A program made the translations under genes and the position numbers. This document shows positions 33,708 to 43,175 of a DNA stretch of 64,000 nt, piece after piece. Within the stretch, counting starts at the first letter, position 1. Every line of letters begins with the position of its first letter. The notes beneath the pieces were generated by a model that worked only from the letters and a program-made list of their open reading frames with translations, made no database searches and was not told where the DNA came from. Origin of the DNA: Actinomycetota bacterium (lineage in GTDB: Bacteria > Actinomycetota > Acidimicrobiia > Acidimicrobiales > Microtrichaceae); NCBI GenBank assembly GCA_016703525.1, contig JADJBW010000019.1, positions 1 through 64,000 on the forward strand, given 5' to 3'.

Positions 33708-36700
33708 TCACCCTGCATCGAGCGCGACCTGGATCGGCGTGCAGCGGCCCCGAAACGCAAGCACGCCGCGGCCCGGCGCCGCCGCCACCGTCGACGACGA
33801 CGGGAGCCGCACGCCCACCAGGTCGCCGTCGAGGTCGTGCTCGGGGCTCAACAGGAGCGCGTGCCGATCCCGGCGCAGACGATCGACCACCCCACCATAC
33901 GATCGACGGGCCAGCGTCACGTCGACTGCGGCAACCACGCGCACCGAACCGCCGGCGGCGACGAGGCGGTCCAACGCGTCGAGGCGATCGTCGGTGAGCC
34001 GGTCGAGGTCGTCCACGATCACGACGCGATCGCCGACGTCCTTCGCGTCGGTCACGCCGTCGAGCAGCGATGCCAGGCCGGCGTCGGCTCCGGGGCCGTC
34101 GAGACCGGCGACGACGCGCACACCGGGACACACCGCGAGCGCGTTGCCGATCGATCGGAGAGCCGACGTGCGTCCGCTCCCCGCCGGACCGCACACCAAC
34201 AGGTTCGCCGCCCGAAGATCGAGCGACACATGGTCGAGCGTGTCGAGGCGCACACCGATCGGGATTCCGTCCAGGCCCCTCGTCGGACGCAGCGACGCAC
34301 GCGACACGACCGTGGGAAGGCACGGCACGGGCTGGGCATGGCGACCGGCCCATCGCTCGCGTTCGGCCTCGGCGACGGCCTCGGCGCCCGACCGGGCATC
34401 GCCCATCTGCAGGCGCAGACCACGCCACTCCCCCGCACCCGGCCCGCACTCGAGATCCGGCGGAGGCCCGACCGCGCCGCACGCGAACCATCCCTCCGAC
34501 GTCGCCGACCGCAACGACATCGAGCCGCCGAGCACGCCGAGCAGCGTCGGCCCGAGCACGCCCGGCCGGACCGCACCGACGAGCAGGTGCAACCCGAGTG
34601 CGCGTCCCTCGCCCGCAACCCGCTCGATCACCCGCAGCAGGTGGCCGCCCTCGACGCGATCGAAGCGATCGAGAAACGCCGCCATCCCGTCGAGCACCAG
34701 CACCCGGCGGGGGCCGCGCTGCGCACGCGACCGCTCGTCAAGCTCGCGATCCAACCCGTGGATGAGGCGCCCGACCCGCTCCACATCGGCTCCGACCACG
34801 ACCGAGCCGACCTGGGGGAACCCCTCCATCCACTCCAGCGACGCGCGGCCCATCTCGATCACGTCGACACGGATGGTCACCGGGTCGCGTCCCACCGATG
34901 CGCCGAGCGCCAGGGCTGCGAGCGCACCGCTCACACCGGCGCCGCTCATCCCGTACACACCGAGCGACCCGATCTCGTCGAGGTCGACCACGGCGTCGCG
35001 ATGACACTGCCCCGCCACGTCGTCGAGCATGCCGACCCACGCCGTGCCCGCCGCAAGGGCGGCGGTGCGACCCCACGCCATGGCAACGGCGCGCGGCAGG
35101 GCCGGGACCCACGGCACGGGCGGCCGCGCCTCGCCGGAGCGGCCGGCCCGCGCCACCAGCGCGTCGATCACGCCGTCGAACACGAGCGCGCCCGAGCCGA
35201 TCCACGGCTCGGCGCGAATCGCCCGCGTCGCTGAGAAGTCGTGGAGCCGCACACCCGGGCGACGATCGCGGCGGGACGGCAGGCGCAGGTCGGGATTCGC
35301 CGTACGGAACGGCGCGGGCGCCGCGCCCGGCCGGGCGATCAGGCCGGCACCGGGACGATCGGCAGCGAGCGCTGCGGCGGCAGGCGTTCCGATCACATCG
35401 ATGCTGTCGGCCGCCTCAGCGACGCGTAGCGCGATGCACGCGCCGATGTTCGTGCGGATGTCGGCGCCGATCGCACCGGCCGGCCGCTGCGTCGCGAGGA
35501 CGAGATGCAGGCCGAGCGACCGCCCTCGCCGGGCGATGTCGATCAGTCCCGCAACCACGTCGGGCGACGCGTCGACCATCGCCGCGAACTCGTCGACGAA
35601 AACCACCAGGCTGGGAGGGGCCTCGGCTCCGACGCGACGGCGCAGCGCTGGGAGGTCGGCGCAGCCGGCCTCGGCGAGCACCCGCTCGCGTCGCCGCAAC
35701 TCCGAGCGCAGCGAGCCGAGCACCCGCGTGGTTCCGGCGGCGTCGAGATCGGTCACCACACCGGCCGTGTGCGGAAGTCGGCCGCACCCGGCGAAGGCTG
35801 CGCCGCCCTTGTAATCGACGAGCAGGAACTGCAGCCTCGACGGAGGTGTGCGCGCGGCCAGGCCGATTGCGAGCGTTTGCAGCAACGCGCTCTTGCCCGA
35901 GCCCGTCGTGCCTGCGATGAGCACATGCGGCCCATCACGCTCCATGTCGACCTCAACGAGCGCCCCGTCGTGCATGCCGATCGCCGCGGTCAGCTCGCCG
36001 CGTCCCTGCGGCACCGGCACCTGCACCGGCGGCGGCTCGTCGACGAGATCGCGCAGATCCACCCCGCGATCGCCGCCTGCGTCGCGCGGCGCTTCCGCCG
36101 CCTCGGCGCGACACCAGCGGTCGAACTGCACGCCGTCGACGAGATCGGCCGCAAGGCCATCCACCGCAACCGCCGAGATGCGCGAGCGCACCGCGAGCCG
36201 CGCCCCCGCGACCTCGTCGCCTCGGAGGTCGAGGTGCGTCGCGATCGGCGTGTCGCTTTCGAGGTCACCCCCGCACACCACCACGGCGAGAACCGGCACG
36301 GCCGCCACGCATCGGCGCAGATGGCTCCACGCGCCCGCATCGAGGGCCATATCGACATCGACCACGAACAAGGCCGGGCCGCCGGGCCCGGCAATCAGGG
36401 CGTCAGCGCCACGTTCCACGGCGGCCGCTCCGCTGACGACCGACATCGCGGTCCGGGCGCATCGCGCTGACCGGGAAGCCACTTGAGCCCGTCCCAGAGC
36501 GAGCGACGCGGCTCGCTGCACGCCACCATCACCCGCGCCGCCGGATCTGCGGTGACGATCTGCACGACGATCGATCGGAGGCACCCGCTGACCAGGGGCA
36601 CGGGGCCCGTCACGCCGATCGGTCCCGCGGACGGATCGACGAACATCGGAGCATCCGCGAGGCGGGTCCACCGCTCGTCGACGCCGACGGGGGCGGCGCC

Positions 36701-37756
36701 GCTCGGCGTGCGGATCTCCCACGGAGCGGGGACCGACCCAACCCCCACTCGAATCGTGGTCGGCCGGGTCACCGGTTGCGGGCCCGCCCATGCGACCCGT
36801 GCCGCATCGACCACGGCGTCGCGTTGGCGAGCGAGCTCGTCGAGCGCCGCGCCGTACGCCTCGGTGGTCGACCGGATCTCGCCACGCCGGGCCCGGCGCG
36901 CCGGCGTGCGCCGCGATGCTCCAGAGCGGGCTGAGCGCGAGGAACCCGACGCCCCACAGCGCGGACTCCCCCGAGGCGACCATGCCCGCGCCGAGGCCGA
37001 GCGCAGCCAAGGCGGGTACCAGGGTCGACCACAACGGAAACCGCGCTCGCCCGGGAAGCACCGGCGGATCAGGGAACACCCAGCGCTCCGGCAGCGACGC
37101 CGACGCCGACGCCGGAACCGTCTCTACGATCGCGACGCGCTCCTCGCGACGCGACGAATCCGCGGTGCGCACGATCAGGTGCGAGTCGCCGAAGGCCACG
37201 GCGTCGTCGGTCGCGACGACCGCCGGTCCTCGATCGATCGTCCCGCAACCCGCGTCCCGTGACTCGACCCGAGATCCTCCACGCTCACCCCATCGCGCTC
37301 CCCGTCGCTCACCACGAGCCGCAGGTGGCGCCGAGACACGGCGGGATCGCCGACCACGAGGTCGCAGCCCGGATCCCGACCCACGATGAACGCGCCGGGA
37401 CGATCGAGTCGAACGACGCGTCGATGCGCAACGTCGATCACCTCGAACTCGACCCAACCGGGCTCGTCCGGTCCGGCGCTCGGCGGTAGCGGAGCGCAGT
37501 CGAGCCCGCACACGGCAAGGCCGCCGCCCCCGGCCTCGGCGAGCGAAGCGATCAGCCGGTCATCGGCCACGCGACCGGCGCCGAGGTGCAGGTGGCCGCC
37601 GGGCGGAGCCAGCCCCGACTCGACCAGCGCTGCGACCAGGTGCGCCGCCGCCGCATCGTCACGGTGCTCCACTGCGAGGTCGAACCACCCCGGCTCGTCC
37701 GGCCGGTGCGGTGACCCCAACGACACGACGCGCAGCGGCGTCAGAATCGTCTCCAC
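33708..37756 (-). pseudogene. EssC/EccC-like FtsK-type ATPase with N-terminal FHA domain, three indels
   Basis: After correction this is a protein of about 1,351 residues. Order: N-terminal region; FHA domain at about 115-170 with intact phosphothreonine-binding motifs (FIVGRDPG, SRRHLRL, SSHGT); two helices at about 232-275; then three FtsK-like ATPase modules. The first has Walker A GTTGSGKS (about 615) and LVVFVDEFAAM; the second is degenerate (GMSGAGVS); the third has GPAGSGRT (about 1188). An FHA ahead of the helices resembles firmicute EssC more than mycobacterial EccC. Frames switch at 37231-37240 (one of three CGAT copies apparently lost), 36896-36906 (CG lost) and 36450-36457 (one G lost). 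Such ATPases recognise and drive export of WXG100 substrates. Confidence 0.85.
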
Positions 37757-37761
37757 GGCGC

Positions 37762-38505
37762 CTACTCGCCGTCGTCCGGATCGAGCAGCCGAAGATCGCT
37801 GAGCGTCACCGTCCCCGACGCGATCGCCGCGTCGAGCAGCACCCGCCGGGCATCCCGACGTTCCAGCCCGGCCGAACTGCCGTCCTCGGACACGTGCTTC
37901 AACCCGAATCGCGACCGGCAGTGATCCAGCCGTCGCTCGACCGTCTTGCCGGTGAGTCGGCGCGCCTCGGCGCCGCTTCGGTTCAGCCGCAGCGCGATCG
38001 CCAGGTCGGTCGGCACGTCGACCGACCGCGGGTCGCGCAGGCGCGGTTCGCACAGCGACACCAGCGCTCGGAACGATCCCGAGGCGCGGTCGATGCGGAT
38101 CGGCGTCCGCGTGTCGTTCGGGCCGCAGTCGCGCGCCGCCGCTGCGTCCGCGTCCGCGTCGGCGGCCGCCTGGGCACCCGCGGGTGCGTCGACCAGGAAG
38201 CAGTGACGCTGCGAACCGGTGGTCAGCGACACCGACACCCGCGGCCAGGGCACTCGGAGCACCTCACCGGGCGCAAGCTCGTCGCAGCCGACCGAGTCGA
38301 GGCTCTCGACGCGCAGGTGCAGCCAACTGCCGAGGTTCTCGAGCCGCCACCCGTCGGGTTCGACGATGACCCGACCACAACGCCGATGCAGACGCTCGTC
38401 CGAGCCGATCTCCACCTCGCTCCCACCGCCGCTGCGGCCGAACGTGAGCGCGTCGCCCGGCACCGCCGTGCGACGCGTCGCCTCCGTCATGATCTCGATC
38501 GCCAC
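37762..38505 (-). CDS. FHA-like / winged-helix-like protein of the type VII cluster
   Basis: The 247-residue protein begins with an FHA-like sandwich (GDALTFGRSGG ... LHRRCGRVIV ... RLENLGSWLHLRV). The conserved Ser/His and Asn of phosphothreonine-binding FHA domains are missing. After an Ala/Asp-rich linker (about 110-130) comes a helical domain resembling a winged helix (DLAIALRLNRSGAEARRLTG, KTVERRLDHCRSRFGL). It could sense the kinase or couple it to transcription; this is inference from context. The gene ends five bases before the EssC-like gene begins and has a 14-base palindrome about 85 bases upstream. Confidence 0.6.
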   Translation of the reverse strand: MAIEIMTEATRRTAVPGDALTFGRSGGGSEVEIGSDERLHRRCGRVIVEPDGWRLENLGSWLHLRVESLDSVGCDELAPGEVLRVPWPRVSVSLTTGSQRHCFLVDAPAGAQAAADADADAAAARDCGPNDTRTPIRIDRASGSFRALVSLCEPRLRDPRSVDVPTDLAIALRLNRSGAEARRLTGKTVERRLDHCRSRFGLKHVSEDGSSAGLERRDARRVLLDAAIASGTVTLSDLRLLDPDDGE

Positions 38506-38588
38506 CGCCGCCTCCGCTCCCGATGCACCGATGGCTCAGGGTGAACGAGGGCGACCGGCATTGCCAGCGCGGATGCCGTCTCGGCAGA

Positions 38589-38602
38589 GGGGGAATTCCC
38601 CC
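38589..38602. promoter_or_regulatory. Perfect 14-base palindrome between kinase and FHA genes
   Basis: GGGGGAATTCCCCC is a perfect palindrome in the 111-base gap between the kinase stop and the FHA-like gene start. Its symmetry and its position about 85 bases before the downstream start suggest a dimeric regulator's operator, though a chance palindrome or terminator element cannot be excluded. Confidence 0.35.
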
Positions 38603-38616
38603 ATCGACCTCGCTGC

Positions 38617-39642
38617 TCAGGTGAGCGCTATCCAGAACGCGGCGGCGAGCACCACCACGACCACGCAGGCGACCGCCACCACCACGACACCTCGGCCCAA
38701 GCCCACGCCCAAGCCCCGGCCCCGGCCCGGACCCAAGCCCGACGCGGCCGCGCCGTCGCGGCGCGCCGGAGTCGCGGGAGTCGCGGGAGCAGCGGGAGCA
38801 TCCGGAACCGAACGGAGCACCTCGGCGAACGACCGGGCGTCGGGCCAACGTTGCGACGGGTCGCGATGCAAGGCGCGCTCGATGGCGGCTCGGAGCGCGT
38901 CGGGAGCCGGCGAGTGAAACGAGATCGGGGCGCCGGACCGGACTCGATCGACGAGCCCTGCGACGCCTCCTGGATCGTCGGCCGATCCGAACGGAGGTCG
39001 GCCTTCCAACGCGGCGTACAGGGTCGACCCGAGCGACCAGATGTCGCCCGCCCGAGCGAGATCGAACGCCGTGGACTCGTCGACACCCGGCGAGCGGTCG
39101 GTCCCGTCCAGCCGCTCGGGTGGAGCGTGACCGGGAGTGAACGAGCCGAGCGTGCGGGTCGACGCCGAGCGATCCGCCAACCCCGCGATGTCGAAGTCGG
39201 AGATCATCCAATCGCCGTCGTCGGACGCCAGGATGTTCTCGGGTTTCACGTCACGGTGCGTGACCCCGCGGTCGTGGGCCCGGGCCAACGCCTCGGCGAC
39301 CGCCACACCGATCGGCACCACGTCGACGGCATCGAGTCGTCCCCCGGCGGCCGCTACCGTCGACGCGAGCGACGCAGCCATGAGCGGCATCACCGTGCAG
39401 GGTCGCCCGTCGTCGGCGACCGCCGATGCGTGCACGGCGACGATCCCCCTGCAGTCGCCCAGCGCGCCGATCACGGCGGCCTCACGCTCGAACCGACGGC
39501 GACCGTCGTCGCCCAACGCCACGCCGAACACCTTCACCGCGACCGGCCGACCGAACGGCTGCTGCGTCCCGGCGTACACGACGCTCGCGCCGCCCCGTCC
39601 GATCTCGACCAGGTCGTCGATCCCTTCCACGCGCGGCGTCAT
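38617..39642 (-). CDS. Membrane-anchored Ser/Thr protein kinase
   Basis: The 341-residue kinase has a glycine loop (IGRGGASVVYAG), catalytic lysine (RPVAVKVFG), the alpha-C Glu (FEREAAVIGAL), catalytic loop THRDVKPENI and the DFG position as SDFDIAGL (DFD). After the kinase domain (to about 285) follow a Pro/Ala and Gly/Arg linker and a C-terminal helix (VVVVAVACVVVVVLAAAFWI) with almost nothing beyond it, so there is no PASTA-type sensor. The ATG lies two bases after the rsfS stop. The neighbouring FHA proteins are natural candidates for its phosphothreonine targets. Confidence 0.9.
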   Translation of the reverse strand: MTPRVEGIDDLVEIGRGGASVVYAGTQQPFGRPVAVKVFGVALGDDGRRRFEREAAVIGALGDCRGIVAVHASAVADDGRPCTVMPLMAASLASTVAAAGGRLDAVDVVPIGVAVAEALARAHDRGVTHRDVKPENILASDDGDWMISDFDIAGLADRSASTRTLGSFTPGHAPPERLDGTDRSPGVDESTAFDLARAGDIWSLGSTLYAALEGRPPFGSADDPGGVAGLVDRVRSGAPISFHSPAPDALRAAIERALHRDPSQRWPDARSFAEVLRSVPDAPAAPATPATPARRDGAAASGLGPGRGRGLGVGLGRGVVVVAVACVVVVVLAAAFWIALT

Positions 39643-39644
39643 GA

Positions 39645-40043
39645 TCAGGTCGCGGGTGCGGCCACCTCGCGCCACTCCACCGAGTCGGCGTCTCGATAGA
39701 GCCGCTCGAGCCGGTAGAACTCGCGCTCTTCCTGCACGAACACGTGCACCACCACATCGCCGTAGTCGAGCAGCACCCAGCGCCGCTCGGCGAGGCCCTC
39801 CACGGCGACCGGACGGCGGTCGTACTCGATCGCGACGTGCACCTCGATCTCGTCCGCGATCGCCGCCACGAGTCGCGTGTTGCGGGCGGTGCAGATGACG
39901 AACATCTCGCAGACCCCGACGATGTCGGCCACGTCGAGCACCACGATGTCGGTGCCCTGCATGTCGTCGGCCGCCCGTGCGGCGACGAGCGCCAACTGCT
40001 CCGCTGCGCTGGTGGTTGAACTGTCTCGATGGTCGATGCTCAC
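39645..40043 (-). CDS. rsfS: Ribosomal silencing factor RsfS
   Basis: The 132-residue protein has the RsfS/Iojap fold: AADDMQGTDIVVLDVADIVG, MFVICTARNTRLVAAIADEI and WVLLDYGDVVVHVFVQEERE, including the conserved L-D-x-G-D-V-V-V-H-x-F. RsfS binds ribosomal protein L14 and blocks subunit joining in stationary phase. The GTG overlaps the LytR_C gene stop as GTGA. The order nadD-LytR_C-rsfS is typical of Actinomycetota. Confidence 0.94.
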   Translation of the reverse strand: MSIDHRDSSTTSAAEQLALVAARAADDMQGTDIVVLDVADIVGVCEMFVICTARNTRLVAAIADEIEVHVAIEYDRRPVAVEGLAERRWVLLDYGDVVVHVFVQEEREFYRLERLYRDADSVEWREVAAPAT

Positions 40044-41461
40044 GATGTCCCTGTCTGACCCGGTCCGAGGATCACGATGATGTCCTCGGACTCCGAGGCC
40101 GATTCGGCCCGGGTCGCCGTCACGCCGAGCACCGTGGCGATCTCGTTCGCGACGGCCTCGGAGGACGGGTCGAAGAATCGCACGGTCGTGATGGTCGCAT
40201 CGAATCGGTCGGCGTTGCCGATGAGCAGCACCTCACCACCGGCACGCGTGACGAGCGGCGCAACCCGCGCCGCGGCATCGGTGTCGGACGTACCGTTGAG
40301 GACGTGCACGCGCGGGCGCTGGCCGGGGAACGCCGAACTCGGAAACTCGACCGCACCCGCGAGCTGCTCGGCGATCGCGACCTTCGCCGGGACCAGCCGC
40401 GGGGCGCCGTCGATGGTCGCCTCGTCGGTCGGCAGCGTAACGAAGCCGACCTGACCGGCGGCGAGCGCGGACAGCACCGCAGAAAGGTCGGCTCCACCCT
40501 CGGCGAGCACCGGAGCGGCACCCGACGCCGACGCCGACGCCGTCGCAGCGAGCGCCGCCTCGACCAGCGTCTGCACGCGAATCGACCGGTTCAGCGGCAC
40601 CTCGTCGACCGAACGCGTCGTCAGGTAGGCGCCGATCTTGGAGGGTGCGACCTCGATGCGACCCGACGCGAACCGGGTCGTGCGGCCCTCGCCTGATCCC
40701 ACCGTGACGGCATCGGGGTTCGAGATCATCAGCGTGCCCGTGCCGCCCAGCCACGCGGTGAGTTCCGCGTCGCCCATCGTCAGCGTGTCGGTCGCGCCGA
40801 ATCCGAGCACGCGCTCGACCGCAGCGCGGGCGGCGGCGCGGTCAGCAGCGAAGATGTCAGCGAGCGACCGCTGCGCAGCGTCGACCTCCGCGTACAGCTC
40901 GCCGGGGATCCATACGATCGTGCCCCCCTGGGCCGCCGGCGCCGCGACGACGTACGCGCTCAAGGCACCCTCGTCGTCGAGCCAGGCGAGCAGCTCCACC
41001 GGCGACGGCGCGAGTTCCGCGACGTATCCCGGCTCGGTCGGGCCGAGCGACGGATCGACGGCGGCGACGCCGCGCACGTCTCGCGCCGTGTCGTAGCCGA
41101 ATCGAGCGAGGGCGACGAGCCCGCCGCCGAAAAGCAACGTCGCCACGGAGAACACCGCAACGGCACGCCGGTTCGGAATGCGGGGTCGCCGCGCCGGGAC
41201 GGGTGTCGGCTCCACGGGCTCGGCGACCGGCGCTGCCGCCGGCTCGCGCGGGGCAGCCGGAGCCTCCGGAACCGGCGCGGCGGCGGGGCGCGCCGAGCCT
41301 GCGGCATCGGGGATCACGCGGGGGATGCGTCGACGCGGCTGGCGAACGATCCCCTCATCACCCGCATCGGGGCCGAGCACGGAGTTGTCACCCGACACGG
41401 TCGGGGCGGACGGCGCCGGTTCCCCCGCCGGTACCGCTGGTATCGACTCGGTGTCGGTCAT
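40040..41461 (-). CDS. LytR C-terminal-domain membrane protein
   Basis: The 473-residue protein has a Pro/Ala-rich cytoplasmic stretch (about 1-95), one helix (AVAVFSVATLLFGGGLVALA, about 100-120), a large extracytoplasmic region (SPVELLAWLDDEGALSAYVV onward) that may be a diverged LCP-like fold, and a C-terminal LytR_C domain (RPRVHVLNGTSDTDAAARVA ... GNADRFDATITTVRFFDPSS). The usual LCP arginines are not evident, so ligase activity is doubtful; a wall-associated role is inferred. The ATG overlaps the nadD stop as ATGA. Confidence 0.75.
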   Translation of the reverse strand: MTDTESIPAVPAGEPAPSAPTVSGDNSVLGPDAGDEGIVRQPRRRIPRVIPDAAGSARPAAAPVPEAPAAPREPAAAPVAEPVEPTPVPARRPRIPNRRAVAVFSVATLLFGGGLVALARFGYDTARDVRGVAAVDPSLGPTEPGYVAELAPSPVELLAWLDDEGALSAYVVAAPAAQGGTIVWIPGELYAEVDAAQRSLADIFAADRAAARAAVERVLGFGATDTLTMGDAELTAWLGGTGTLMISNPDAVTVGSGEGRTTRFASGRIEVAPSKIGAYLTTRSVDEVPLNRSIRVQTLVEAALAATASASASGAAPVLAEGGADLSAVLSALAAGQVGFVTLPTDEATIDGAPRLVPAKVAIAEQLAGAVEFPSSAFPGQRPRVHVLNGTSDTDAAARVAPLVTRAGGEVLLIGNADRFDATITTVRFFDPSSEAVANEIATVLGVTATRAESASESEDIIVILGPGQTGTS

Positions 41462-42048
41462 CGACCGCCACGATAGAGCCCCCAGTCGGTGATACGGGAG
41501 CGCACCGCATCGGGCACGAGGAAATCGATCGGCTCCCCCGCTGCCACTCGACGGCGCAGTTCGGTGCTGGAGACATCCAGGTCGGGAACCGCACACCGCT
41601 CCACGCCCCAGCGTGGCGACAGCTCTGGTGTGCGCGCCGACCCGCGGTTGGTCACCACGATCGTGGCCGCCGCGGCCAACTCGTCGGCCCGGTGCCAGCC
41701 GTCCAGCCCGGAGGCGGCGTCCGCCCCGACCACGACGAGGATCTCCGCCTCGGGTTGCTCGACCCGGAGCGCCTCGACGGTGTCGATCGTGAACGAGGCG
41801 CCGCCGCGACGGATCTCGACGTCGGAGGCGGCCAGGCCCTCGTGGCCCTCGACCGCCGCCCGCACCAGCTCGAACCGTTGAGCCGCCGGGGTGACCAGCC
41901 GTTCGCGCTTCTGCCACGGATCGTTGGCCACGACGAGCCGCACCTCGTCGACGCGCAAGGCCCAGCGAAGGTGCGCCGCCGCCGCCAGATGGCCCACGTG
42001 GGGCGGATCGAAGGTGCCGCCGTACACGGCCAGACGCGCCGGATTCAC
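41458..42048 (-). CDS. nadD: Nicotinate-nucleotide adenylyltransferase NadD
   Basis: The 196-residue nucleotidyltransferase makes deamido-NAD from nicotinate mononucleotide and ATP. It has YGGTFDPPHVGHLAAA (the HxGH-type motif), VVANDPWQKRERLVTPAAQR, VVVGADAASGLDGWHRADEL and the C-terminal SSTELRRRVAAGEP, equivalent to the ISSTxIR motif. The start is GTG. It heads nadD-LytR_C-rsfS; in many relatives this block follows obgE-proB-proA, but here obgE-proB lie about 16 kb away. Confidence 0.95.
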   Translation of the reverse strand: MNPARLAVYGGTFDPPHVGHLAAAAHLRWALRVDEVRLVVANDPWQKRERLVTPAAQRFELVRAAVEGHEGLAASDVEIRRGGASFTIDTVEALRVEQPEAEILVVVGADAASGLDGWHRADELAAAATIVVTNRGSARTPELSPRWGVERCAVPDLDVSSTELRRRVAAGEPIDFLVPDAVRSRITDWGLYRGGR

Positions 42049-42246
42049 GGGGCGGAAGCGTAGGCGCCGGGCCCGCCCGGGCGGGGCACGAGCGCGCAGC
42101 GAGCGCCCTCGGGCGAGAATTTCCCAAAAGCGCTCAACCCACGGGCCTCACCGCCGATAGATGGTTCAGCCAGCGGAACCGCCGCCGGTCGAAGGTCCAC
42201 GATAGGGGCGAATCCCTGCGATTCCACCCTGGGCCGGGAATACACG

Positions 42247-42275
42247 TTGAACGAGCGGCGACAACCGCCGATACC
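42247..42275 (+). promoter_or_regulatory. Candidate promoter of the sigma-factor gene
   Basis: TTGAAC (42247-42252) and GATACC (42270-42275) are separated by 17 bases and would place the transcription start within a few bases of the start codon, giving a leaderless mRNA. The -10 is a poor match, so this is tentative. Confidence 0.3.
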
Positions 42276-42278
42276 GGG

Positions 42279-43118
42279 GTGACGAAGATGAGCGACTCAG
42301 TGGGCCTCTATCTCAACGAGATCGGCATGGTGCCGTTGCTCACCGCCATGGAGGAGCGCGAGCTCGCCCAGATCATCGAAGCGGGTGTCGATGCTCGGCG
42401 TCGGCGCGATGCCGGCGAGCGCTCGAGCGAGATCAACCGCACGATCGCCGCTGCCGCCGCAGCGAAGGATCGGTTCATCCGCTCCAACCTCCGGCTGGTC
42501 GTCAGCGTTGCCCGCCGCTACCCGCTGCCTGCGGGGATGGAACTGCTCGACCTGGTCCAGGAAGGCAACCTCGGGCTCGAACACGCCGTCGACAAGTTCG
42601 ACTGGCGGAAGGGCTTCAAGTTCTCGACGTACGCAACGTTCTGGATCCGCCAGTCGATCGGCCGGGCGCTCGACCAGAAGGCCAGCCTGATCCGGCTTCC
42701 CGGCGACCGGTCCGCCGGGCTTCGCGCCGCGCTGCGGGCCGTGGCGGGCGACGGCGACGAACTCGACGACGAGCACGCAATGCTGCACCGCCTGGCCACG
42801 CCCACCTCGCTCGATCGAACCGTCGGAGACGACGACTCGAACGAGCTGGTCGACCTACTCGCCGACTCGAAGCCCGGTCCCGAGGCGCAGGTGATGGCAC
42901 GGGTCGACGACGACCTGCTCGACACGGTGCTCGGCACCCTCGACGATCGTGCCCGTCACGCGGTCGAGGCGCGATTCGGCCTGCTCGACGGTCGCCGTCG
43001 CAGCTACCGCGAGGTCGGCGAGGATCTGGGCGTCACCGCCGAGGCGGCCCGCCGACTCGTCAAGCGTTCGGTGCTCGCCGTCCGCGAGAACGCCATGTCG
43101 ACCATGGGCGCCGCCTGA
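42279..43118 (+). CDS. RpoD-family (group 2-like) sigma factor with reduced region 3
   Basis: The 279-residue protein has region 1.2 (VGLYLNEIGMVPLLTAMEER), region 2 (FIRSNLRLVVSVARRYP, LLDLVQEGNLGLEHAVDKFD, KFSTYATFWIRQSIGRAL) and region 4 (TLDDRARHAVEARFGLLDGR, SYREVGEDLGVTAEAARRLV). Between them, where housekeeping sigmas carry a full region 3 of about 60-80 residues, only about 35-40 residues are found before the SLDRTVGDDDSNELVDLL linker. There is no region 1.1. I infer a stress or stationary-phase sigma. The GTG at 42279 or the ATG at 42288 may be the start. Confidence 0.88.
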   Translation: MTKMSDSVGLYLNEIGMVPLLTAMEERELAQIIEAGVDARRRRDAGERSSEINRTIAAAAAAKDRFIRSNLRLVVSVARRYPLPAGMELLDLVQEGNLGLEHAVDKFDWRKGFKFSTYATFWIRQSIGRALDQKASLIRLPGDRSAGLRAALRAVAGDGDELDDEHAMLHRLATPTSLDRTVGDDDSNELVDLLADSKPGPEAQVMARVDDDLLDTVLGTLDDRARHAVEARFGLLDGRRRSYREVGEDLGVTAEAARRLVKRSVLAVRENAMSTMGAA

Positions 43119-43175
43119 TCGCCGAGCGATACCGGCTTGGGGCCAACCCGGCAGGGCTACCAAACTGGTGGGTCT

